Shown one piece after another: positions 26,617 to 36,778 of a DNA stretch of 64,000 nucleotides. The notes beneath the pieces were generated by a model, which did not search any database, was not told the DNA's origin, and saw only the letters and a program-made list of their open reading frames with translations. A program made the translations under genes and the position numbers. Source of the stretch: Paenibacillus cookii (GTDB taxonomy: Bacteria > Bacillota > Bacilli > Paenibacillales > Paenibacillaceae). The stretch is taken from positions 1 through 64,000 of the forward strand of contig NZ_BORW01000017.1 of NCBI RefSeq assembly GCF_018333375.1, in the 5' to 3' direction. Position 1 is the first letter of the stretch, and each line of letters starts with the position of its first letter.

Positions 26617-27513
26617 ATGTTCAGAAAATCGTTAACCTTGTCCCAGAAAAAGCAGCTGTACGGCCTGCTGTTCGTCACGCCGCTTATTTTGGGGCTCGTC
26701 ATCCTGTTCCTGCTGCCGCTGATCCAGTCCTTCCGGTTCAGCCTCAGCACCATTCGGCTCGTTGAAGGCGGCTTTGCCGTCGATTACAAAGGATGGTCCA
26801 ACTACGGCAGCCTGTTTACGACCAACCCGGATTATCCGCGCAAACTGACCGAATCGGTCGTCAACATGGTCGTCAACGTGCCGATCATCATCATTTTCAG
26901 CCTGTTCGCCGCGGTGCTGCTCAACCAGAAGTTCCGGGGGAGGGCGCTTGCGCGCGCGATATTTTTCCTGCCGGTCATTTTGGCGTCCGCGGCGATCGCC
27001 AACCTGGATATCAGCAGCTTTGTCGGGGGTTCGACCCTGTCCGGAAGCAGCGGCGAAAGCGGAGGCGGGATGCTGCAAAGCTTCGAGCTCAAAAAAATGC
27101 TGACCGAATCCGGGCTTGCGCCGGTGTTCGTCGATTACATTACGGGCGCGGTGGACCGCATATACGAAATCATCAGCTCGTCCGGGGTGCAAATCCTGAT
27201 TTTTCTTGCCGGGCTGCAGTCGATTTCGCCGGCCTTGTACGAGGCGTCGCGGATCGAAGGGGCGACGGGCTACGAAATTTTCTGGAAGGTGACGTTTCCG
27301 ATGATGACGCCGCTCATCCTGACGAACACGGTGTATTCGATCATCGATTCTTTCAGCCGGAATTCGATCAATTCCCTCATTTCCGAAACGGCGTTCAAAT
27401 CGTTCGAATTTGGCCAAAGCGCGGCGATGTCCTGGGTGTATTTCGCGGTCGTGACGGCGATCCTGGGCATTTCGACGGCCATCATTTCCCGAAAGGTATT
27501 CTACTATGACTGA
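26617..27513 (+). CDS. Sugar ABC transporter permease (second pair, MalF type)
   Basis: The 298-residue permease has the EAA motif (LYEASRIEGATGYEIFWKVTFPMMTPLIL) and six helices. The insertion between helices (GGSTLSGSSGESGGGMLQSFELKKML) is Gly/Ser rich. The ATG at 26617 follows AGGCGGTGA; an in-frame GTG at 26608 would overlap the DUF5696 stop. It is the first gene of the second permease pair in the same operon. Confidence 0.88.
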   Translation: MFRKSLTLSQKKQLYGLLFVTPLILGLVILFLLPLIQSFRFSLSTIRLVEGGFAVDYKGWSNYGSLFTTNPDYPRKLTESVVNMVVNVPIIIIFSLFAAVLLNQKFRGRALARAIFFLPVILASAAIANLDISSFVGGSTLSGSSGESGGGMLQSFELKKMLTESGLAPVFVDYITGAVDRIYEIISSSGVQILIFLAGLQSISPALYEASRIEGATGYEIFWKVTFPMMTPLILTNTVYSIIDSFSRNSINSLISETAFKSFEFGQSAAMSWVYFAVVTAILGISTAIISRKVFYYD

Positions 27514-27528
27514 TAGGAGGAGAAGGCC

Positions 27529-28482
27529 ATGAAATCGCCCGCCGCATACGCGGATATCATCCAGTACCGATTCAATCCCCTGGAAAAATCCAAGCTTTGG
27601 CTGTGGAAAGCCGTGCGCACCGTCATGATCGTCGGCTTTTGCTTCATTATTTTGTTTCCGCTGTTTTTGCGGCTCTCGGTAGCCTTTCGCAGCAAAGCCG
27701 ACATTTACGATCCGACCGTGCTTTGGATTCCGCGGCATTTTACGCTCGACAACATCAAAATCGCGATGGAGGCGACCCAATATTTCCCGGCCCTCCTGAA
27801 CACGTTCCTCATATCGGCCGGAACGACGATCGTCCAGCTGGCTTCGTGCGCGCTTGCGGCGTATGCCTTTGCAAGGCTGAAGTTCCGGGGCAGCGGCCTG
27901 CTGTTCGGCCTCGTCATTTTCACGATCGTGGTGCCGCCGCAAACCATCATGATTCCGCTGTACCTGACGTACCGCTATTTCGATTTGTTCGGTTTGATCA
28001 AGCTGTTTACGGGCAAATCCAGCCTGAACCTGATCGATACCTTCTGGCCGTTCCTGATTTCCTCCGCAACCGCGATGGGGCTGAAAAACGGCTTGTACAT
28101 TTACATTTTCCGCCAGTTTTTCCGCGGGATTCCGAAAGAAATCGAGGAGTCGGCCTTCGTCGACGGCGCGGGCGTGCTGAGAACCTTTTACCGGATCATG
28201 CTGCCGAACGCCGTGCCGGCCATCATTACCGTCGTTTTGTTTTCGTTCGTCTGGCAGTGGAATGACAGCTATTACGTGTCGCTTTTCCTGAGCAAGGTCA
28301 AAGTGCTTTCCACGCAGCTGATGGACATGGGGTCGGCGCTTGGCAAGGAGCCGGATCTGGTCTACCAGTCGATGCTCCTGAACACGGGCGTGCTGCTCCT
28401 GACCGCGCCGCTGATCATTTTATACCTGTTCGTGCAGCGGTATTTCGTGGAAAGCGTGGAACGGACGGGCATCGTCGGTTAA
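27529..28482 (+). CDS. Sugar ABC transporter permease (second pair, MalG type)
   Basis: The 317-residue permease has six helices and an EAA loop (IEESAFVDGAGVLRTFYRIMLPNAVPAIIT). Strong RBS AGGAGGAGA at 27515. It pairs with the preceding gene. The first solute-binding lipoprotein of the cluster (15594) is the likely partner, since the large CBM-type receptor is coupled to the first pair. No ATPase follows. Confidence 0.9.
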   Translation: MKSPAAYADIIQYRFNPLEKSKLWLWKAVRTVMIVGFCFIILFPLFLRLSVAFRSKADIYDPTVLWIPRHFTLDNIKIAMEATQYFPALLNTFLISAGTTIVQLASCALAAYAFARLKFRGSGLLFGLVIFTIVVPPQTIMIPLYLTYRYFDLFGLIKLFTGKSSLNLIDTFWPFLISSATAMGLKNGLYIYIFRQFFRGIPKEIEESAFVDGAGVLRTFYRIMLPNAVPAIITVVLFSFVWQWNDSYYVSLFLSKVKVLSTQLMDMGSALGKEPDLVYQSMLLNTGVLLLTAPLIILYLFVQRYFVESVERTGIVG

Positions 28483-28597
28483 ACCGGCACATACGATCGC
28501 CTGTTTCATGCATGCGGCCTGCGCATCGTTTGATCGAGGAGCGTTGGCGGACCCGTCATGCGTCATAAGAAAAAATCTTAGAATGGAGAGCGGAATA

Positions 28598-31417
28598 TTG
28601 GCACAATCAAAGACGGTACATATCGTTTCGCACACGCATTGGGACAGGGAATGGTATCTGCCTTATGAAAAACATCATGTGCGCCTGGTCAAGCTGATGG
28701 ACGAGCTGCTGGCTATCCTGGAAAAGGATCCGGATTTCAAAAGCTTTCATCTCGACGGGCAAACGATCATGCTGGACGATTATGTGCAGATCCGCCCGGA
28801 AAAGCGGGAGCTTCTCGAGAAATACGTACGCGAAGGCCGCATCCATATCGGCCCGTGGTATGTTTTGCAGGACGAGTTTCTGACCAGCAGCGAAGCCAAC
28901 GTGCGTAATCTGCTATACGGTCACCGGGATGCGGCCCGTTACGGCGCGATAAGCAAAACCGGGTATTTCCCCGACTCCTTCGGCAATATGGGGCAGGCGC
29001 CGCAACTGCTGCGCCAGGCCGGCATCGGGAACGCCTTTTTCGGACGGGGGGTCAAGCCGACGGGGTTCAACAACGAAGTCAGCGAGGCGGCGGCGTACGA
29101 ATCGCCGTATTCGGAAATGATCTGGGAAGCTCCCGACGGTTCGCGCGTCCTTGGCATTTTGTTCGCCAATTGGTACAGCAACGGGAACGAAATGCCCGTG
29201 GAACCCGGGGAAGCGGTGGCCTATTGGGAACAAAAGCTGCAGGATGCGGAAAAGTACGCTTCAACGCCGCATCTGCTGATGATGAACGGATGCGACCACC
29301 AGCCGGTGCAGCAGACGGCCGCCGCGGCGATCCAAACGGCGCAAGCCCTGTTTCCGGAACAACGTTTCGTCCATTCCAACTTGGCGGATTACGCCAAGGC
29401 CGTATCCGAAAACGTGCCGGAGCATCTGTCGGTCGTCCGCGGCGAACTTCGCAGCCAGCATACGGACGGCTGGTCCACCTTGGTCAACACCGCGTCGTCG
29501 AGAATATACCTGAAGCAAATGAACAACCAGGGACAAACGCTGCTGGAAAAAACGGCCGAACCGCTCGCCGTTTTCGCCCATTTGACGGGGAAAGCGCCGT
29601 ATCCGCATCATCTGTTCGAATATGCCTGGAAAACGCTGATGCAAAACCATCCCCATGACAGCATTTGCGGCTGCAGCGTGGACGAGGTGCATGACGAGAT
29701 GGTGGCCCGGTTCGCCAAAAGCAGGCACGTGGCCGAAGCGATCGTCAGCGACAGCCTGGACGCGCTTGCGGATGAGATCGATACGAGCCGGTTCGGCCGG
29801 TTCCTTCGGGAAGGGGAAACCGCACATCCGCTGGCGGTATGGAATACGACCGGCTGGAAACGTTCCGGCGTGGCGACGGCGGAGCTTGAGATCGAGCGGA
29901 TCTATTTCCGGAGCGGCATCGGTTTTGCCGAAATGAAAAAAACGCTGAAGACGCTGCCGATCGGCCGGTTGCGCATGATCGATCCGGACGGGGAAGAGGT
30001 GCCGTTTTCCTATGAGGACCTCGGCATCGCGTTCGGCTACGACCTGCCCGATGACCGCTTCCGCCAGCCTTATTTCGCAAGGAAAATCCGGGTACGCTTC
30101 GAAGCGGGGCGCGTGCCGGGGATCGGGCATAAAACGTTTGCCGTCGTCCGCGGAAAGCAAGGAGGCGCGGGCATCGCAGGCCGAACCGCCGCCGGTCTCG
30201 CACCTGCCAATGCTCCGGCGGGAAACGATGCGCCCCGTCCATCGCTGGTGACCGGACCTAACCGCATGGAAAACGAATATTTGGCGGTGACGATCGAACA
30301 CGACGGTTCACTGACCGTCATGGACAAGGCAACCGGCCGGATGCTGCGGGACCTGTGCATCTATGAGGACACCGGCGATATCGGCAACGAATATATGTAC
30401 AAGCAGCCTGACGGCGATCTGCCGATCACGACGAAGGGCCTGGCCGCCGACGTCACGTTGGCCGAAGACGATCCGTACCGGGCTTCCTTCGATATTGCGC
30501 ATACGCTTCGCATTCCCGTTTCCGCGGACGACACGCTCGGGGAGGAGCAGCGGGAGCTGGTTTGGTTCACGGGACGAAGGGCAGGCCGTTCTTCCGTCAT
30601 GACGGATTTGCGCATCTACACCCGGATCACGCTCGAACGCGAAGGCCAAGGCATCCTTGTCGAGTCCGCGTTCGACAATCAAGCGGAAGACCATCGGCTT
30701 CGGATGCTGTTCAAACCGGGCATCGTCGCCCAGACGCACAAGGCGGATTCGATCTTCGAAGCGGCGGAAAGAAGCAACGTCCCGGCCGCGGAATGGAAAA
30801 AACCGAGCAACTGTCATCATCAACAGGCCTTCGTATCGATCCGGGACGAACGGCAGGGCCTCCTGATCGCCAACCAGGGGCTGCCGGAATACGAAATCAT
30901 GCAGGAGGAATCGACGGCGGGAATTGCCGTCACGCTGCTGCGGGCGGTGGGGGAAATGGGAGACTGGGGCCATTTTCCGACGCCGGGGGCGCAGTGCAAA
31001 GGAAAACATACGGCGCGCCTGATGATCGTCCCTTTTTCGCCGGATGAATTAGGTCAGGGAAAAGGAGGTTTGGACGAGGAGGGCGCCATGGTTCTGGCGC
31101 ATCAATTCCAGGTGCCGTGGCTGGCGCAGCAAACGGGGATGCATGGGGGCCGCCTTCCGGCCGTTCATTCTTATCTGTCCTGGGAAGGGAAGGGGCTTCT
31201 GTTCTCGGCGCTGAAAATGTCCCCGGAGGATGCCGTTGTGGCTCGGTGGTTCAATACCGAAAAAGACCCGCGGCTTCTGCGCATCGAACCTTCTTTTGCC
31301 GTTCAAGAGGCAAGGGAAAGCAACATTATGGAGGAGCCGCTGGAACGGGTGGATCTCGCGGAGATCGCGGCAGGGCCCGCGGAAATCAAAACGGTTTTGC
31401 TTCGGCCCAAGACATAA
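28598..31417 (+). CDS. Alpha-mannosidase, glycoside hydrolase family 38
   Basis: The N-terminal domain carries the GH38 zinc motif HTHWDREW (His14, Asp16) and the nucleophile Asp126 in YFPDSFGNMGQAP. The later zinc histidine is in QNHPHDSICGCSVDEVHDEM. The C-terminal half is the usual beta-sandwich pair. The enzyme is a retaining zinc-dependent alpha-mannosidase and has no signal peptide, so it acts on imported mannosides in the cytosol. A TTG start at 28598 is chosen (GGAGAG seven bases before it, 939 residues). Nearby ATGs lack such a site. It closes the importer operon and gives the best clue to the substrate. Confidence 0.9.
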   Translation: MAQSKTVHIVSHTHWDREWYLPYEKHHVRLVKLMDELLAILEKDPDFKSFHLDGQTIMLDDYVQIRPEKRELLEKYVREGRIHIGPWYVLQDEFLTSSEANVRNLLYGHRDAARYGAISKTGYFPDSFGNMGQAPQLLRQAGIGNAFFGRGVKPTGFNNEVSEAAAYESPYSEMIWEAPDGSRVLGILFANWYSNGNEMPVEPGEAVAYWEQKLQDAEKYASTPHLLMMNGCDHQPVQQTAAAAIQTAQALFPEQRFVHSNLADYAKAVSENVPEHLSVVRGELRSQHTDGWSTLVNTASSRIYLKQMNNQGQTLLEKTAEPLAVFAHLTGKAPYPHHLFEYAWKTLMQNHPHDSICGCSVDEVHDEMVARFAKSRHVAEAIVSDSLDALADEIDTSRFGRFLREGETAHPLAVWNTTGWKRSGVATAELEIERIYFRSGIGFAEMKKTLKTLPIGRLRMIDPDGEEVPFSYEDLGIAFGYDLPDDRFRQPYFARKIRVRFEAGRVPGIGHKTFAVVRGKQGGAGIAGRTAAGLAPANAPAGNDAPRPSLVTGPNRMENEYLAVTIEHDGSLTVMDKATGRMLRDLCIYEDTGDIGNEYMYKQPDGDLPITTKGLAADVTLAEDDPYRASFDIAHTLRIPVSADDTLGEEQRELVWFTGRRAGRSSVMTDLRIYTRITLEREGQGILVESAFDNQAEDHRLRMLFKPGIVAQTHKADSIFEAAERSNVPAAEWKKPSNCHHQQAFVSIRDERQGLLIANQGLPEYEIMQEESTAGIAVTLLRAVGEMGDWGHFPTPGAQCKGKHTARLMIVPFSPDELGQGKGGLDEEGAMVLAHQFQVPWLAQQTGMHGGRLPAVHSYLSWEGKGLLFSALKMSPEDAVVARWFNTEKDPRLLRIEPSFAVQEARESNIMEEPLERVDLAEIAAGPAEIKTVLLRPKT

Positions 31418-31427
31418 ATGCTTGCAG

Positions 31428-31467
31428 CCGCTGCAGGGACGCCCCGCGTCTTCTGCGGCGGTTTTTT
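31428..31467 (+). terminator. Terminator after the alpha-mannosidase
   Basis: CCGCTGCAG-G-GACGC, loop CCC, GCGTC-T-TCTGCGGCGG, then six T. Confidence 0.85.
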
Positions 31468-31584
31468 GTTTCGGTTCGGGGAGGCGCATCCGGCTTGCGG
31501 AGTCCAGGCTGCCAAGGCGGAAACGGTTGCTGAGGTGCCCGATTTCTCCCGTTTATCGGGAACCCGGACGCGGGACAGTTTCCG

Positions 31585-31614
31585 TTGACGGTTTTCGACG
31601 GTGGCGGTTAGTAT
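31585..31614 (+). promoter_or_regulatory. Sigma-A promoter of the two-component operon
   Basis: TTGACG (31585-31590), 18 bp, TAGTAT (31609-31614), about 58 bp before the kinase start. Confidence 0.55.
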
Positions 31615-31671
31615 AGGTTATGACTTGGGGAACAGCCCCGGGCCGAGGAGATCTTACGCGGGGGGAATTCG

Positions 31672-33498
31672 ATGTTGATCCGTACTTTAGGTTCCCGAAT
31701 CAAAAGCAAGTCCTTCGTTTTGCGGCGCTTGTCGATCAAAAACCGGCTGCTGGCCGCCTTTGTCATTACCTCGCTTTTGCCGGTCGTTATCGTCAGCGTT
31801 TATTCCAACATGAAATACCAGGCTTCGGTAACGAACAAAATCAGCGCATACTCCATGCAGATCCTGGACGAGCTTTCCCAAAACGCCACGCGCGAGCTCG
31901 AGCAATATGAAACGTTAAGCGAAAACATCATCATCAACCCTTCCATCCAGGACGGCCTGCGGCGTTTCGATACGATGACCGACTACGAAAAAAACCAGCT
32001 GAAAGTCCGGATCGGAAACGAGATGGGGCAGCAAATTTTCCAGCTCGGCAACATCAGCAACGTCATGATTTTGAACAGCAGCAGCGAGACGTTTTTCGAT
32101 CTCGGCTTCGAGCTGTATCCGTCGGCTTCCATTCAAGCCATGCTGGAGCAAACAAGCCACTCCATTGGAAACGCTTACTGGACGTATCTTCGTTCCAGCC
32201 GGGGGACCAATACCATCGCGCTTAGCCGGATCATTTATTCGGAGGACGCGCTGAACAAGCAGCTCGGATACGTCATCATTTTTATCGACGAAAAAGTGTT
32301 TTCGCGCAACATTTATAAATTCGTCAATTTGGGGACGGGCAGCAGCATTTATATTACGGACGCCAGCGGCATGGTGATTTCGTCGCTATCGGAAGACATC
32401 CCCAAAGGAAGCCGCTTTGCGCCCGATGAAATCCATGCGGTCATCGACCGGCAGTTTCACCGGGAGGGGAGGCTGGCGACGTTTCATGCCAACGTCGATA
32501 AACACGAGTATCTCGTCGGCAGCGCCTATATCCGCTCGGCCAACTGGTTTTTCGTGGGCATGATCCCGCAAAAATTCATCGTGTCGGAGCTGTCGGAAAT
32601 GCAGCGGAACCTGGTCTTTATTTGTCTTTTGATCGTGCTGTTGTCCGGCATGATTTCGATGTGGATTTATTTTACGATCCATAGTCCGATGCGCTCGCTG
32701 CTCATGTACGCCAAGCAAATCCGGATGGGGAGGCTTGTAGCCAAAGCCGAGGCGCGTTCCAAGTACCCGGACGAGATGGATATGTTGACCGAAACGATCG
32801 ACGGGATGGTGGAGCAGCTGAAGCGGCTGATCGCCCAGGTGCAGACCGAGCAGCAGGCCAAACGCGACGCGGAACTGAAAATGCTGCAGGCGCAAATCAA
32901 TCCGCATTTTTTGTTCAATACGTTAAACTCCCTGAAATGGTCCGCGATGCTTGGGGGAAACGAATCGGTCACGAGCGGCATCGAGTCGCTTTCGGAACTG
33001 CTCCGCAGCACGATCATGGTCAAGGACGAATTCATTCCGCTGCGGACCGAAATCGAAAATCTGCGCCATTACGCCAACATCCAGCGCATACGTTACGGAG
33101 ATTCTTTCGTGCTGCATACCGACGTGGACGAGGAGCTTTCCGAGACGCTGGTGCCCAAATTCATTTTGCAGCCGATCGTGGAAAACTCCATTCTGCACGG
33201 CGTGGGAGACGATGAAAAGCGGGTGGGCATCACGGTCAAAGCCACCTGCCGCAATCATGTGCTGGCCATTCGGATTACCGATGACGGCAAAGGGTTCGAC
33301 ATGAGCGCGGTGAAGCCGAAACAGGCTTCGCGCTCGAAGCTGTCGGGCCTCGGGATCGCGAACGTTCATGAGCGGATCAGGCTGCATTTCGGCGCGAATT
33401 TTGGGCTTGCAACGACCAGCACGGTCGGGGAAGGGACCGAGACGGTCATTACGATTCCAATCTATCGAAGCGAGGGGGAAGGGGAGCATCATGTATAA
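31672..33498 (+). CDS. Sensor histidine kinase, YesM type
   Basis: The 608-residue membrane kinase has a first helix near residues 25-45, an extracellular Cache-like sensor, a second helix near 305-330 and a HAMP linker. The His_kinase domain follows, with phospho-acceptor His412 in QINPHFLFNTLNSL, and a HATPase domain (DDGKGFDMS, SGLGIANVHERI). YesM kinases sense extracellular glycans or binding-protein complexes and control nearby sugar operons. The response regulator gene overlaps its stop by 8 bp. The adjacent beta-galactoside uptake operon is the expected target. Confidence 0.9.
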   Translation: MLIRTLGSRIKSKSFVLRRLSIKNRLLAAFVITSLLPVVIVSVYSNMKYQASVTNKISAYSMQILDELSQNATRELEQYETLSENIIINPSIQDGLRRFDTMTDYEKNQLKVRIGNEMGQQIFQLGNISNVMILNSSSETFFDLGFELYPSASIQAMLEQTSHSIGNAYWTYLRSSRGTNTIALSRIIYSEDALNKQLGYVIIFIDEKVFSRNIYKFVNLGTGSSIYITDASGMVISSLSEDIPKGSRFAPDEIHAVIDRQFHREGRLATFHANVDKHEYLVGSAYIRSANWFFVGMIPQKFIVSELSEMQRNLVFICLLIVLLSGMISMWIYFTIHSPMRSLLMYAKQIRMGRLVAKAEARSKYPDEMDMLTETIDGMVEQLKRLIAQVQTEQQAKRDAELKMLQAQINPHFLFNTLNSLKWSAMLGGNESVTSGIESLSELLRSTIMVKDEFIPLRTEIENLRHYANIQRIRYGDSFVLHTDVDEELSETLVPKFILQPIVENSILHGVGDDEKRVGITVKATCRNHVLAIRITDDGKGFDMSAVKPKQASRSKLSGLGIANVHERIRLHFGANFGLATTSTVGEGTETVITIPIYRSEGEGEHHV

Positions 33499-35080
33499 AG
33501 TGCTTATCGTCGATGACGAAATGATCGTCCGTCATGCGGTGAAAACGCTGATCCGCTGGGAAGGCAGCCGTTTTGCGTATTCGGGGTCGGCGTCCAGCGG
33601 GGCGTCCGCGCTGAAGATGGTGCGCGAGCAGCATCCGGATATCGTCATCACCGACATTAAAATGCCCGAGATGGACGGGATCGAGCTGATTAAACACCTT
33701 GTGGCCTCCGGCTTTGACGGAGAGATCCTGGTGCTGAGCAACTTCAACGATTTCGAGCTGGTGCGCGAAGCGCTGAAATGCGGCGCCCATGACTATATGT
33801 TGAAGCTGACGCTCAAAAGCGAAAATTTCATGCAAACCTTAAACGAAATCGCCAGCAAGCTGGACGAAAAAAAACGCCAGCCGGGCGTTGCTCTTACGGT
33901 GGAGCGGAAGGACCAAACAAACCGGATTCACGATCTGCTTCTCGCCCTGCGCGATTCCGTCGACGCGGCCCAGCTTCCCGGCCTGAGCCCGGAAGTCGCA
34001 TCGGAACTGCTGCCGCCGGGTCACGGCGTGACCCTGTTCGCCATTCAAGTGGATACGGCAGGGGAAAAAAGGGACGAAACCTCGCTGACGCGTGCTCTCA
34101 GCCAGCTGTGGAGCGACGTCTACCCGGGGAGCAGCTGGCAATGTACCGTGGCGGAGGAGGAACGCAGGTTCCTGCTCGCCGCGGCTTATCCTGCGGATAC
34201 ACAAACGGTAGAGCCGGCCGAGATGGCAGGAAGGATCGCCAGCCTGGCCGCCATGTACTACAGCCTGAACGTCGATATCGTTTACGGGAAACCGGCATTC
34301 GGCCTGGAAGAGCTGATCGATGAAATGAGGCGCTGCCGCAAAGCCAGGACGTTGTTGTTTTACCAAGAAGCCGGGCGGGTGTGCTTGCCCAGCGATACCG
34401 AAGCCGCCGAATATGATCCTGCGTACGAACGGATGGAATCGGAGTGGACGGAGGACATCCGCACGGGCCGGCCGGAGTTTGCCGCCGAATGGGAGCATCG
34501 GGCGCTGCGGCTCATCAGGGAAGGCGCCGCGCGCAGGCTGCTGCCGCGGGTCGTCAAACGGACGGTATGCGAGGGAATGTGGACCTTAAGCCGCAAGTTA
34601 GGGCTTGAGCAGCGGCGGGAGTTCGACCATTCGCTTTGGCTGGAACGGATTACCGGAGCGGGTAGCGACACGGAGCTGCTTATGCTCGTCTCGGAGCTGG
34701 CGCAGGACGTGCTTGCCCTTGCAGGGAGCGACGCGAAGCTTCGGGCGATTCGGCCGGAGATCCGAAAGGCGCTCGGCTACTTGGAAGAGCATTACGCCCA
34801 AGCGGTTTCGATCCGGGACGTGGCGTCCCATGTCAATTTGTCGGAAACGTATTTATTCCAGATTTTCAAAACGGAAACCGGAAAAAGCATCATGACTTAC
34901 CTGAATGAGCTGCGCATGGCCAAAGCGTATGAGCTGCTGTCCTCGGGCCAGCTGCTGGTCAAGTAGGCTGCGGCCGAGGTCGGCATTCATGATCCGTTTT
35001 ATTTCAACCGTTTGTTCAAAAAGCATTTCGGCATCGCGCCAAAACACGTCAAACCGAAAGAAAATCCAGCTTTAAGATAA
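33491..35080 (+). pseudogene. Response regulator with AraC HTH, interrupted by an in-frame TAG
   Basis: The receiver domain is intact (VDDE at 8-10, phospho-Asp55 in ITDIKMPEMDG) and the AraC-type domain begins (ISIRDVASHVNLSETYLFQIFKTETGKSI), though the first residue of that quote is approximate. The frame stops at TAG 34964-34966 in the middle of the second helix-turn-helix. Directly after it the same frame continues with AAAEVGIHDPFYFNRLFKKH, GIAPKHVK and ends at TAA 35078-35080. The consensus at the stop is usually Lys-Glu-(Val/Ile)-Ala, so a GAG to TAG change fits. The truncated product has 491 residues and probably binds DNA poorly. Mutation or sequencing error cannot be separated here. 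Confidence 0.8.
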
Positions 35081-35193
35081 AAGTTATGCCAAAATGCACC
35101 ATTTTACGTTGCCATCCTAAAATCGTACAGGTACGGCGCGAGCGGTTTCAACATGAGCATAAAATCGTCCATGTCATTCATTCCGTGCTCCAT

Positions 35194-35221
35194 TTGGCGC
35201 CGTTTGAGGCAGAGGTATAAT
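35194..35221 (+). promoter_or_regulatory. Promoter of the second importer operon
   Basis: TTGGCG (35194-35199), 16 bp, perfect TATAAT (35216-35221), 27 bp before the solute-binding gene. Confidence 0.5.
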
Positions 35222-35248
35222 GACAACAAGGAAAAAGGAGGTCATGGA

Positions 35249-36652
35249 ATGAAATGGAATAAGTTTCTCACCGTTGTAAGCGCTTGCGCATTGTCCGTAT
35301 CCCTCATTGCAGGCTGCGGTAACGGCGGCAGCAGCGGTGCTTCCGGAGCGAATGAAGGCGGCAAGGACGCGGCGGGATCGGGCGGCGACGGTTCCAAGCA
35401 AGTCGCCAACGGCGAGCTGAACGTCGCTGTTTTCCAAGGCGGCTACGGCCGCGAATATTGGGATCAGGTCATCGAAGCGTTCATGAAAGATCATCCCGGC
35501 ACGAAAATCAATCTGACGGCCAGTCCGAAAATCGCCGAGCTCGTGCGTCCGAAAATCGTAGCGGGTAATCCGCCGGATCTGCTGTACATCGCGGGGGGAG
35601 ACAACATCCCGCTGCTTGACGGACTGATCAAGGACAAGGCGCTGCTGGATTTGATGGATATTTTTAATGAAAACGACGGCAGCGGTCCGCTGAAGGATAA
35701 AATTCTTCCGGGCGTGTTGGAGTCGCGCGCGATGTCCCCGTACGGCGACGGAAAAATCTATCTGGCGCCGTTCAACTTCGGCGTGCTGGGCCTATGGTAC
35801 AACAAGACGCTGTTTGACGAAAAGGGATTCCAGCCGCCGAAAACCTGGGATGAGCTGTTTGCCATGAATGCGGCGGCCAAGGAGAACGGCAGGGCGCTGT
35901 TTACGTATCAAGGGATCTATCCGGGTTATCTGGAAGAAGTCATCGTTCCGGCCATTTACGACCTTGGCGGGCAGAAGGCGCTCGACCAATTTTTCAATTA
36001 CGACCCCGAGTTTTGGAAAAGCGACGTGTTCAAGCAGGTATGGGGCAACATCCTCAAGTTCGCAAACGAAGATAACGGCTTGATGAAAGGCACGGTCGCG
36101 CTGAACCATACGCAGGCGCAAACGGCGTTTATGCAGGGCAAAGCGATGTTTATCCCGAACGGAACGTGGTTCGAGGATGAAATGAAGGATGCGCCGCGCG
36201 AAAGCGGCTTCCAGTTCGGCTTCCTCGGCATCCCGTCCTTTAGCGGCGGCAGCGTTAAAGCGCAAAGCAATATCGAACAAATCGTCATTCCGGCGAAAGC
36301 CAAAAATCCGGAGCTTGCCTCCGAATTCCTGAAATACATCTACTCAGACGAGAGCATTAAGCTGAATGCCGAAAAATCCAAGGCGGTCATGGCGGTCAAA
36401 GATGCGGCCGATTTGGCGAAGCCGTATATTTCGGAATCGACGTACAATGTTTACAAAGCCGTGGACAACGGCATGGAACTGGTCAACGGAACGTTTCAAA
36501 CGGTAGCGAAAGGCAGCAAGTACAATCCGAAGGACGACGTATACAAAGCGATTTCTTCCCTGGTCAACAAACAGATGACGCTCGAGGAATATGGACAGAA
36601 GATGTACGACATGTATACGGAGGTCAGCAAGGAATTAAAACAAGCCCAGTAG
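35249..36652 (+). CDS. Sugar ABC transporter substrate-binding lipoprotein
   Basis: The 467-residue lipoprotein has a signal peptide with lipobox SLIAGC, a Gly/Ser-rich linker and an extracellular solute-binding domain (LNVAVFQGGYGREYWDQVIEAFMKDHPGTKINL). The ATG at 35249 has a perfect AAAGGAGG upstream. A small TTCCC/GGGAA hairpin follows the stop and may favour higher expression than the permeases, which start 126 bp later. The GH35 gene in the same operon suggests galactose-containing oligosaccharides as ligand. Confidence 0.88.
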   Translation: MKWNKFLTVVSACALSVSLIAGCGNGGSSGASGANEGGKDAAGSGGDGSKQVANGELNVAVFQGGYGREYWDQVIEAFMKDHPGTKINLTASPKIAELVRPKIVAGNPPDLLYIAGGDNIPLLDGLIKDKALLDLMDIFNENDGSGPLKDKILPGVLESRAMSPYGDGKIYLAPFNFGVLGLWYNKTLFDEKGFQPPKTWDELFAMNAAAKENGRALFTYQGIYPGYLEEVIVPAIYDLGGQKALDQFFNYDPEFWKSDVFKQVWGNILKFANEDNGLMKGTVALNHTQAQTAFMQGKAMFIPNGTWFEDEMKDAPRESGFQFGFLGIPSFSGGSVKAQSNIEQIVIPAKAKNPELASEFLKYIYSDESIKLNAEKSKAVMAVKDAADLAKPYISESTYNVYKAVDNGMELVNGTFQTVAKGSKYNPKDDVYKAISSLVNKQMTLEEYGQKMYDMYTEVSKELKQAQ

Positions 36653-36778
36653 TTCCCGCGCCCCCATGGGAAGCTAACGTGAAAGCAGACAAAAACAGGC
36701 CGTCGCGACCCGTTAGGACGCAAATGCCGATTCGGGTTGCGGCCGGCTTAAAGAACCCAAGTGGAAGGACGTGAGGGA

